Made by a program: the position numbers and the translations under genes. A stretch of 5,286 bases of DNA, taken from Gammaproteobacteria bacterium. GTDB lineage: Bacteria > Pseudomonadota > Gammaproteobacteria > Pseudomonadales > Azotimanducaceae. The notes under the pieces were generated by a model. The model was not told the DNA's origin, made no database searches, and was given only the letters and a program-made list of their open reading frames with translations. The stretch is from the NCBI GenBank assembly GCA_002690405.1, contig NZEI01000071.1, positions 19,567-24,852 on the forward strand, read 5' to 3'. Shown piece after piece: positions 1-5,286 of this stretch (position 1 is the first letter of the stretch; every line of letters starts with the position of its first letter).

Positions 1-1392
1 ATGGGCAATAAGTCCAATGCCATTAATACCGCGTTGCGTTTGAATGTGCCTGTGGTCCCTGGCAGTCATGGAATTATGACCGATGCTGATCGTGCTGCCG
101 AAGTGGCAGCAGAGATTGGCTACCCAGTACTGATCAAGGCGGTGCACGGCGGCGGTGGCAAAGGTATTCAAGTGGTAGAGAGCCCTAATGAATTCCAGCA
201 GTTGTTCCACCGTGTCGGTATTGAGGCGCGCAATGCGTTTGGTAATGGTGACGTTTACCTCGAAAAATATGTAACGTCGCTACGGCATATTGAAGCGCAA
301 TTGCTGCGTGATACTCATGGGCATACCCATGTATTGGGTATACGAGACTGCAGTGTGCAGCGCGACAAACAAAAGGTGATTGAAGAATCCGCCTCAACGA
401 CGTTGCCGGAGCATTTGCTACAAGAAGTGCTGCGCTCTACTGCGGATATCGCCAACGAGGTAGGTTATGTGGGTGCGGGAACCGTCGAGTTCATCTATGA
501 CCTAGCCGCAGACGCAGTCTATTTTATGGAGATGAATACGCGCTTGCAGGTTGAACATCCGGTTACCGAGTGGGTGAGCGGAGTGGATATCGTGGCCCAG
601 CAGTTTCGCATTGCCGCTGGTGAATCCATTGCAGATCTTGCGGTACAGAATAATGGTTATGCGATGGAAGCGCGGATAAACGCTGAGCGCATTTCCAAGC
701 AAGGCGATGGCAGCCTGGCCTTCCGACCGCACCCCGGTAAGATCGAAGAGTGCCACTTCCCCGAAGAAGAGGGCGTCGAGATTATCGCCGCTGTTGGTCC
801 AGGTAAGTTCATTTCTCCTTACTACGACAGCATGGTTGCGCAGATTATTGTCCACGCCGAGAGTCGCGACGCCGCGGCAGCAAAGCTTGCGGATTATCTG
901 GGTCGCGTGAAATTGACCGGTATTTGTACAAATATTCCGCTGCTGCGGAAAATATTGGCTGACGAGGTTTTTCTGGCGGGCGTTTACGATACAAACTACT
1001 TGCCTGAGTTGCTGCAGCGTACAGACATTGACGGGCTTATCGAGGCAATAGAGCTGGGATCTGGCGCTGCTGACTCGGGTATTGATCTTGATAGTCTGCG
1101 CATTGAAGCAAGCGATGAGCTAAAGGTACTGGCGCCGGCAACGGCAATTTTTTACAGCACGCCGTCGCCTTCGGAGCCTGAGTATGTGAGCGTAGGTGAT
1201 GAGATCGCACTGGATCATACATTGTGTCAGCTTGAGGCGATGAAGATATTTAGCCCGCTGTGTCTGGCGGACTTCAATGCCGACGGTGATCTATACGATC
1301 CATCAAAGCGTTATCAGGTCACGCGCATCAATATGAGCAATGGCCAGCAGGTCAACGTAGGCGACCTATTGTTTGTTGTGAAACCTGTTTAG
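1..1392 (+). CDS. Biotin carboxylase with C-terminal biotinyl (BCCP) domain, 5'-partial
   Basis: This is the alpha-type subunit of a biotin-dependent acyl-CoA (or related) carboxylase: it carboxylates biotin with ATP and bicarbonate and carries the biotin itself. The visible 463 residues begin at the MGxK motif that in E. coli AccC lies about 110 residues into the protein. The ATG at base 1 is therefore probably internal, and the N-terminal domain lies left of the window. The ATP-grasp core shows Lys46 (LIKA), the glycine loop GGGGKG (50-55), Glu88, His96, RDCSVQRDKQK (115-125), Glu163, and EMNTRLQVEH (177-186) with its catalytic Glu/Asn/Arg set, then Arg225. The BC C-terminal domain includes PYYDSM (273-278). 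Residues about 375-463 resemble AccB (FYSTPSPSEPEYVSVGD), with the biotin-accepting lysine at 415 in EAMK. Two oddities are Asp-Lys where AccC has Arg-His (122-123), and a loop longer than usual after the biotin lysine. The acyl substrate and any fused carboxyltransferase domain cannot be judged. The stop overlaps the convergent downstream gene by 4 bp. Confidence 0.93.
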   Translation: MGNKSNAINTALRLNVPVVPGSHGIMTDADRAAEVAAEIGYPVLIKAVHGGGGKGIQVVESPNEFQQLFHRVGIEARNAFGNGDVYLEKYVTSLRHIEAQLLRDTHGHTHVLGIRDCSVQRDKQKVIEESASTTLPEHLLQEVLRSTADIANEVGYVGAGTVEFIYDLAADAVYFMEMNTRLQVEHPVTEWVSGVDIVAQQFRIAAGESIADLAVQNNGYAMEARINAERISKQGDGSLAFRPHPGKIEECHFPEEEGVEIIAAVGPGKFISPYYDSMVAQIIVHAESRDAAAAKLADYLGRVKLTGICTNIPLLRKILADEVFLAGVYDTNYLPELLQRTDIDGLIEAIELGSGAADSGIDLDSLRIEASDELKVLAPATAIFYSTPSPSEPEYVSVGDEIALDHTLCQLEAMKIFSPLCLADFNADGDLYDPSKRYQVTRINMSNGQQVNVGDLLFVVKPV

Positions 1393-2135
1393 GCCATAAA
1401 ACCAGCTGAGCGTATAAGTTGATAGCTGCCTTGCAGGATGCAGATCGTGCCAGTTGCTAAGATTATTTGCCCGCTAACCTTCTGAAAACGTTGATCATCC
1501 CAGCGTGCTAACAGCCATGTGCCTAGGCGCGTCCCTATTACCGCAGCGATCGCTGCCGCGAGAAATAACCAATTAGGTAGCGGCGTAGCAACGCTGATGA
1601 TTGCGCCATAATAAAAAATGCGTAGCAGGTGACCGATGGTTTGAGTGAGCGCTTTGTTTGCCACGACTGTTTGGCGGTCCAAGCCACTGTTGAGATAAAA
1701 CAGATCCAATAATGGGCCCGCAGCGCCTGCAAGTAACTGCGCAGAGGTAACGCTGAAACCGCAGATGATGTTGGATGCTGGGCGGGTAATATTGAGTGCG
1801 CTAGATTTGGGCTGTAGTCGCGCAAGCCACGGGAATAAACCCACCAAGATCAGCACCACGCTGGCCTCGGGGACGAATAGCAAGGCGCTGAAACCAGCAA
1901 CGGCAACGCTGGCGCCGAGGATGTAGCCCGGCAATAGCCGCCACATTAAATGCTTGCGAAGAATCAGTGTTCTTGAGCCATTGGCGGTGAATTGCGTTAT
2001 ACCGTGCAAAACCATAGCGCTGCTCACGGGCAGTATGTTGACCAGCACCGCCATCAAAACCACGCCACCGGCCATGCCCACCAATCCAGATAAGAGGCTG
2101 GTTGCTAGGGCGCTGATGATAATGAGTACATACAT
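1389..2135 (-). CDS. TauE/SafE-family membrane transporter (putative sulfite/anion exporter)
   Basis: A 248-residue, very hydrophobic integral inner-membrane protein of the TauE/SafE family. Members are proposed to export sulfite, sulfoacetate or other small anions, but most have no proven substrate. The N-terminal half has the family glycine-rich segment SGLVGMAGG (16-24) followed by HGITQFTANGSR (44-55). The second half repeats the pattern with a glycine-rich stretch around 136-140 and KALTQTIGHLLRIFYYG (161-177), as expected from the internal duplication of the family. Hydrophobic spans lie at roughly 3-33, 68-105, 120-145, 166-183, 188-210 and 222-241, giving about 7-8 helices. The length is normal for the family. 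ATG is the first start in frame, but no good Shine-Dalgarno precedes it. The gene diverges from the LysR-type regulator gene across 86 bp, which suggests that regulator controls it. Its 3' end shares 4 bp with the carboxylase gene. The family call is firm; the substrate is unknown. Confidence 0.88.
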   Translation of the reverse strand: MYVLIIISALATSLLSGLVGMAGGVVLMAVLVNILPVSSAMVLHGITQFTANGSRTLILRKHLMWRLLPGYILGASVAVAGFSALLFVPEASVVLILVGLFPWLARLQPKSSALNITRPASNIICGFSVTSAQLLAGAAGPLLDLFYLNSGLDRQTVVANKALTQTIGHLLRIFYYGAIISVATPLPNWLFLAAAIAAVIGTRLGTWLLARWDDQRFQKVSGQIILATGTICILQGSYQLIRSAGFMA

Positions 2136-2221
2136 TAGAAAACAAAAGTACTGCTCAGTGGTTGCCTAATAAAGAGATTGTGCGGAATATGAATCATTCT
2201 AAAAACGACTGATCCAGACAA
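2136..2221. promoter_or_regulatory. Divergent promoter/operator region between TauE-like and LysR genes
   Basis: This 86-bp AT-rich gap separates two divergently transcribed starts, so it must hold both promoters and probably the LysR operator, by analogy with other LysR regulators that bind beside their own gene. I see a weak rightward candidate: TTGCCT at 2162-2167, then GAATAT at 2185-2190 with 17-bp spacing (only a partial match to the -10 consensus). No convincing leftward promoter stands out. An ATG at 2189 is in frame with the regulator but is closed by TGA at 2210-2212, which rules out a longer regulator. The location is strong evidence for function; the specific boxes are weak. Confidence 0.5.
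2191..2199. repeat. Short perfect palindrome GAAT-C-ATTC, candidate operator half-sites
   Basis: GAATCATTC is a perfect 4-1-4 inverted repeat in the middle of the divergent intergenic region. Another GAAT lies at 2185-2188, which can also pair with the ATTC at 2196-2199 (GAAT-N7-ATTC). LysR-type regulators bind interrupted dyads, often containing T-N11-A. A T at 2190 and an A at 2202 give that spacing, but are not centred on the palindrome. Such a short dyad can arise by chance in AT-rich DNA, so this is only a candidate. Confidence 0.25.
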
Positions 2222-3097
2222 ATGATTGAAAATTTAGAAACATTGGTGACGCTGTCTAAAACCGGCACCATGATGGAAGCCAGTACCGCGATGCGTATCT
2301 CGCAGTCTGCAGTGAGCAAACGTATTGCTGCTCTAGAGCGCTACTATGACCGCGAATTGATAGAACGACATGGGCGTAGGGTAGTGCTTACCCACCACGG
2401 CACCCGCCTGGTTGAACGGGTGACGCCGTTGCTGTCGGAATTGCGCAGTGTGTTTTTAGAAGATAATGCGTTGCGTAAGGGCAAGATTATTCTGGGGGTC
2501 TCGGAGGCCATCCTGGCCAGCTGGGGGCCGCATTTTTTTGCGCAAATTCGGCAACGCTTGCCTGAGGTAGAGTTCGAGTTTCATGCCCAGCGCTCGCCAG
2601 TGGTTTTAGACCGTCTGCGATCGGGGGAATACATGGTGGGGATTTGTACCGGCAGCTCGGATGCTGACACAGATCTGGTGTCCGAGGTCATTCGACATGA
2701 ACCCATGGTTATTATTCCCTCGGGCCTCGAGCCGTTGAAATATAAACTGGGTAAGCCGTTACAGGTACTGACAATTGAATCCCGCTCTGGTGCCTGGGGT
2801 TCTATTGAAGAAAATATGCAGCGGCTGAACCTTGACCGAGTGGTGTCGCTGGAGTCATTTTTTGCCGTAGCGCAAATGGCCTTGTCTGGATTCGGCCATG
2901 GCTTGGTACCTATTGGCGTAGCGCACACGCTGGGTATCGATGATAAGGCACTAATAAAGTTACCGCGCAAACAGGCCGCGCGGCCAACCCTTACCCGACC
3001 GGTGCGTTTCGTTGCACGCAAGTCGATGTTCGCTCAAGCCTTGGTGCGCAGTTTTTATGCCGAGGCGTCCCTACATGCGGCGGCAATGGATGATTAG
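2222..3097 (+). CDS. LysR-type transcriptional regulator
   Basis: A 291-residue cytoplasmic DNA-binding regulator of the LysR family, of normal length. The N-terminal winged helix-turn-helix covers about residues 1-60: an atypical first helix (LVTLSKTGTMMEAS), then the recognition region ISQSAVSKRIAALE (26-39) and the wing with ELIERHGRRVVLTHHG (45-60). A linker helix (about 61-85) leads to the periplasmic-binding-protein-like effector domain, with its first strand at KIILGVSEA (88-96) and a later GFGHGLVPIG (223-232), matching the usual G-x-G-x-x-x-x-P turn near the effector cleft. The effector cannot be predicted. The gene diverges from the TauE/SafE-like gene, so the likely role is control of that transporter and of itself. 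The start at 2222 is the first ATG after an in-frame stop at 2210-2212; no clear Shine-Dalgarno is visible. It converges on hemH with 34 bp between the stops. Confidence 0.93.
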   Translation: MIENLETLVTLSKTGTMMEASTAMRISQSAVSKRIAALERYYDRELIERHGRRVVLTHHGTRLVERVTPLLSELRSVFLEDNALRKGKIILGVSEAILASWGPHFFAQIRQRLPEVEFEFHAQRSPVVLDRLRSGEYMVGICTGSSDADTDLVSEVIRHEPMVIIPSGLEPLKYKLGKPLQVLTIESRSGAWGSIEENMQRLNLDRVVSLESFFAVAQMALSGFGHGLVPIGVAHTLGIDDKALIKLPRKQAARPTLTRPVRFVARKSMFAQALVRSFYAEASLHAAAMDD

Positions 3098-3131
3098 CAA
3101 GAAATAGAGGCGAAGGCGTTTTGACAAAAAG

Positions 3132-4157
3132 TTAGGCAGCAGCGCGCGCACGGCAGAGATTTGCAAGCCCGCGTACCCATAAGGGGTCGGCGTTCAAGCA
3201 CGGCACTAAATGGAAAGTCTCGCCGCCGGCGTCGAGAAAAGTTTGGCGGCCCTGTATGCCAATTTCTTCCAATGTTTCTAAGTTGTCGACGACGAAGGCT
3301 GGCGACGCGACGACTAAATGCTTAACGCCCTGGCTGGGTAATGTTTCCAAAACTTGGTCAGTATACGGACTAAGCCAGGGTAGTGGTCCTAGCCTGGATT
3401 GAAAGCTAACGCTGTATTGATCCTCAGACAGACCAATATGCTCCGCGATATTCGTTGATGTGGCATATACCTGATGGCGATAGCAGGTGCTGTGTGCGGC
3501 AGAAGGTATGTTGCAACAGCCCTCCTTTTGCAAACAGTGGCTGCTGGTTGGGTCAGCTTTGCGTAGGTGCTGCTCCGGTAAGCCGTGGTAGCTCAACAGC
3601 AGATGGTCCCACTGATCGGGTAGGTTTTGTTTGATCAGTTCGCCCCAGGCTTGGCTATGCTCGTCGGCGGCGTAGAAGGGTGGCAATACAGAATGGCGCA
3701 TGGATTTAGGCAGAGCTTTTTCAACTGCATGCAGTGAAGTCGATACGGTTGAATCGGCATGTTGAGCGTACAGCGGCACGACCACCACATGCTCGACGCC
3801 TTGGGCGGCCAGTTCGTCAACGCCGGATTGAATGCTCGGCTGGCCGTAGCGCATGCTCAGAGCAACGGGCGCTTGCAGTTCATTAGCGACTTCTTGGGCC
3901 AATTTTTGACTACCCGTTAATAACGGTGAACCGGCATCCGTCCATATCGATGCATAAGCCTCAGCGCTTTTGTGTGGTCGAAACGGGAGTATGAATCCGT
4001 AAACGATCAGGGCGCGAATGATCGTTGGTGCCGATAGCACGAATGGGTCCATTAGGAACTCACCAAGATAGCGCCGAACATCGGCCACATCGGCAGAATC
4101 AGGAGTGCCTAAGTTAATCAGCAGAAAGCCTGTCTTGTCATTTGTATCAGCGTGCAT
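3132..4157 (-). CDS. hemH: Ferrochelatase (protoporphyrin/coproporphyrin ferrochelatase)
   Basis: Inserts Fe(II) into the porphyrin ring at or near the last step of heme synthesis. Bacterial enzymes are cytoplasmic or loosely membrane-associated. The 341-residue protein is of normal bacterial length and starts with the family signature FLLINLGTP (11-19). The catalytic histidine is His191 in LLSYHGLPEQH (187-197). SFQSRLGPLPWLSP (251-264) and the C-terminal acidic motif DNLETLEEIG (291-300) follow, with Glu294 matching the conserved active-site glutamate. Between them is a cysteine-rich insert with Cys208, Cys214, Cys215 and Cys225 (C-x5-CC-x9-C), resembling the internal four-cysteine [2Fe-2S] ligand set described for some microbial ferrochelatases. 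In a gram-negative background protoporphyrin IX is the expected substrate. The ATG is preceded by a modest AGG about 10 bp upstream, and an extended -10 element lies at 4178-4183. It diverges from hisH, with no obvious functional link. Confidence 0.97.
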   Translation of the reverse strand: MHADTNDKTGFLLINLGTPDSADVADVRRYLGEFLMDPFVLSAPTIIRALIVYGFILPFRPHKSAEAYASIWTDAGSPLLTGSQKLAQEVANELQAPVALSMRYGQPSIQSGVDELAAQGVEHVVVVPLYAQHADSTVSTSLHAVEKALPKSMRHSVLPPFYAADEHSQAWGELIKQNLPDQWDHLLLSYHGLPEQHLRKADPTSSHCLQKEGCCNIPSAAHSTCYRHQVYATSTNIAEHIGLSEDQYSVSFQSRLGPLPWLSPYTDQVLETLPSQGVKHLVVASPAFVVDNLETLEEIGIQGRQTFLDAGGETFHLVPCLNADPLWVRGLANLCRARAAA

Positions 4158-4268
4158 GCTTCGCCTAATTTTGCAGATTTATAGCAACAAAGACCCGGTA
4201 AAACGTGGCCCGGTTGTGGGAGACGCGATAGTATCTGCGCTCCCTTGACCAAGCAACTGGACACAACC
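4158..4268. promoter_or_regulatory. Divergent intergenic region between hemH and hisH
   Basis: This gap, or 4158-4244 if hisH starts at its TTG, contains the upstream regions of both hemH and hisH. Leftward, an extended -10 element is visible. Rightward I find no convincing promoter: TAGTAT at 4229-4234 resembles a -10 box but has no -35 at proper distance, and TTGACC at 4245-4250 resembles a -35 but has no -10 downstream. The hexamer CCCGGT occurs twice in the same direction (4194-4199 and 4209-4214), with starts 15 bp apart; significance unknown. No attenuator-like leader peptide rich in histidine codons is seen before hisH. Confidence 0.4.
4178..4183 (-). promoter_or_regulatory. Extended -10 element, candidate hemH promoter
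   Basis: On the minus strand this reads TGC-TATAAA, an extended -10 (TGn plus a 5/6 match to TATAAT), placed about 20 bp upstream of the hemH ATG. No good -35 is present 16-18 bp further upstream, which is tolerated in extended -10 promoters. Transcription would begin about 7 bp downstream, leaving a short leader. Position and sequence fit; function is inferred. Confidence 0.4.
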
Positions 4269-4886
4269 GTGACGCTAATTCTCGACTACGAAGCCGGCAA
4301 CCTTGCGAGCGTAAAGCGCGCCTGCGCTCATGTCGGTATGACAGCAGAATATTGTGCGGATCCGGATCAATTGCGGCGTGCAGATCGAGTGATTTTTCCA
4401 GGCGTTGGTGCTGCCGGGAGTGCCATGCACAGTCTGCGCGCGCGTGGTTTGGATGAGGCTTTGCGAGAAGTGATCAATGGCGGTACGCCAGTGTTGGGAA
4501 TCTGCCTAGGCATGCAGGTATCACTGACACACTCGGAGGAAAACGATACGGCGACGTTGGATTTGATCCCTGGCGTGGTTCGACGTTTTGCCTTTGACCA
4601 GCCGGATCTAAAGGTGCCCCATATGGGTTGGAACGAAGTCCGCATTGTGCAAGAACATCCGGTATTGGCAGATATTCAACCCGGCGATGAATTTTATTTT
4701 GTGCATAGTTATTTTCCCAAGCCCCAAGATAGCAAGGCGGTACTTGCAGTCACTGACTATGAGGGGGACTTCACCTGTGCGATTGGCAAGGACAATTACA
4801 TCGGCACCCAATTCCATCCGGAGAAGAGTGCCCAGGTGGGCTTGCAGTTGCTGGCAAATTTCGCAACATGGAATGGCCAATGTTAA
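4269..4886 (+). CDS. hisH: Imidazole glycerol phosphate synthase, glutaminase subunit
   Basis: Class I glutamine amidotransferase that hydrolyses glutamine and passes ammonia to HisF, where PRFAR becomes imidazole glycerol phosphate and AICAR in histidine synthesis. I chose GTG at 4269, giving 205 residues, because family members begin three or four residues before the first strand (here LILDYEAGN). A TTG at 4245 would add eight residues, and neither start has a clear Shine-Dalgarno. In the GTG numbering the oxyanion-strand loop PGVGAAG is at 44-50, the nucleophile Cys79 is in GICLGMQ, and His183 and Glu185 in FHPEKS complete the triad. PHMGWN and FYFVHSY are also family hallmarks. DYEAGN, EENDT and VPHMGWN resemble Desulfovibrio-type HisH more than E. 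coli HisH. It overlaps hisF by 7 bp, so the two are surely co-translated. No hisB or hisA adjoins. Confidence 0.93.
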   Translation: MTLILDYEAGNLASVKRACAHVGMTAEYCADPDQLRRADRVIFPGVGAAGSAMHSLRARGLDEALREVINGGTPVLGICLGMQVSLTHSEENDTATLDLIPGVVRRFAFDQPDLKVPHMGWNEVRIVQEHPVLADIQPGDEFYFVHSYFPKPQDSKAVLAVTDYEGDFTCAIGKDNYIGTQFHPEKSAQVGLQLLANFATWNGQC

Positions 4887-5286
4887 GTAAGCGTGTGATT
4901 GCCTGTTTAGATGTGCGCAATGGTAATTTGGCCAAGAGCGTTAAATTTGTCGATACCAAAGATATTGGCGACCCTGTGGCCAAGGCGCGTGAGTATTACT
5001 TAGATGGCTTGGATGAACTGGTCTTTTATGACATCACAGCCTCCAGCGATAAACGCAATATTATGCTCGATGTGGTTGAAGCCGTAGCCAGCGAGGTGTT
5101 TATTCCGTTGTCTGTAGGGGGTGGTGTGCGCAGCGTTGCAGACGCCACGGATTTACGTTTAGCCGGCGCAGAAAAAATCAATGTGAATTCTGCTGCTGTG
5201 CAGCGTCCAGAACTGATCAATGAATGTGCTGCGGCAATTGGTAATCAGAACATTGTGTTATCGATGGATGTTCTACGTACCGAGGT
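4880..5286 (+). CDS. hisF: Imidazole glycerol phosphate synthase, cyclase subunit, 3'-partial
   Basis: The (beta/alpha)8-barrel partner of HisH, which uses the channelled ammonia to convert PRFAR to imidazole glycerol phosphate and AICAR. The first 135 codons are visible; about half the usual 250-odd residues lie beyond the right edge. The start MLSKRVIACLDV matches the family N-terminus exactly. An in-frame ATG at 4868 would add four residues and is less likely. A GGA at 4870-4872 can serve as ribosome-binding site. Catalytic Asp11 (CLDV) and Asp130 (SMDV) are both present, as are Lys19, the phosphate-binding VGGGVRS (79-85), the DELVFYDITASSD segment (45-57), and the ammonia-gate residues Arg5, Glu46 and Lys99. 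Departures from common HisF are Ser20 for Gly, Glu98 for Asp at the HisH interface, and Leu132 where most have Lys after the catalytic Asp. The ORF is open to the end of the window. Confidence 0.94.
   Translation, partial: MLSKRVIACLDVRNGNLAKSVKFVDTKDIGDPVAKAREYYLDGLDELVFYDITASSDKRNIMLDVVEAVASEVFIPLSVGGGVRSVADATDLRLAGAEKINVNSAAVQRPELINECAAAIGNQNIVLSMDVLRTE

Noticed and set aside
1..3. ATG at base 1 as the true start of the carboxylase gene
   Set aside because: The first visible residues align with an internal MGxK motif about 110 residues into E. coli AccC, so the gene most likely begins left of the window.
93..111. Perfect 7-bp inverted repeat TGCTGCC/GGCAGCA with a 5-nt loop
   Set aside because: It lies inside the carboxylase coding sequence and encodes two similar Ala-Ala-Glu stretches; no U-tract follows, so codon coincidence explains it better than a terminator.
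1801..2145. Minus-strand 114-codon open frame inside the TauE-like gene
   Set aside because: It is out of frame with a clear family match covering the same bases, and its translation shows no recognisable domain; it is a shadow frame.
2189..2212. Seven-codon ORF (MNHSKND) just upstream of the LysR gene as a possible leader peptide
   Set aside because: No ribosome-binding site, no regulatory codon run and no attenuator hairpin after it; it is most likely chance, and only useful as proof that the regulator does not start earlier.
2581..3021. Minus-strand 146-codon open frame opposite the LysR gene
   Set aside because: It is antisense to a well-supported regulator gene, shows no family motif and has the mixed composition of a shadow frame.
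3098..3131. Possible bidirectional terminator between the LysR gene and hemH, including TTTTG-A-CAAAA at 3119-3129
   Set aside because: The inverted repeat has a one-base centre and an AT-rich stem, so it cannot form a stable RNA hairpin; no GC-rich stem with a U-run is seen.
4868..4882. Upstream in-frame ATG at 4868 as hisF start
   Set aside because: It would add four residues before the conserved N-terminus MLSKRVIACLDV; the ATG at 4880 matches the family start and has GGA at suitable spacing.

Overview
This window reads as a gene-dense stretch of a bacterial chromosome. It holds six protein genes, four of them complete, with little intergenic space. Moderate base composition, a proteobacterial-style ferrochelatase, a divergent LysR/TauE pair and AccB-like biotinyl sequence suggest a gammaproteobacterium, possibly one of the marine/aquatic groups. 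That placement is inference from protein character only; there is no rRNA or other phylogenetic marker here. I see no tRNA, rRNA, CRISPR array, insertion sequence, integrase or phage gene.

Left part (1-2135): the 3' portion of a biotin-dependent carboxylase subunit, with biotin carboxylase ATP-grasp core followed by a C-terminal biotinyl domain, enters from the left edge. Its N-terminal domain lies outside the window. Its stop codon overlaps, tail to tail, the stop codon of a TauE/SafE-family membrane protein gene on the minus strand.

Centre (2136-3097): the TauE/SafE gene and a LysR-type regulator gene diverge from an 86-bp shared upstream region. This is the classic arrangement of a LysR regulator controlling the gene beside it, so the pair may form a small anion- or organosulfur-export module. 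The substrate cannot be read from sequence.

Right part (3132-5286): a minus-strand ferrochelatase gene (hemH, last step of protoheme synthesis) converges on the LysR gene. It diverges from a hisH-hisF pair running off the right edge. HisH (glutaminase) and HisF (cyclase) form imidazole glycerol phosphate synthase, which links histidine and purine metabolism. The two genes overlap by 7 bp and hisA does not lie between them. Their sequence style recalls the Desulfovibrio-type enzymes more than the usual gammaproteobacterial his-operon copies.

No wholly new system is evident. The points worth a second look are the four-cysteine insert in HemH (likely a [2Fe-2S] site), the altered ATP-pocket motif and long post-biotin loop in the carboxylase, and the stand-alone, divergent hisHF pair.
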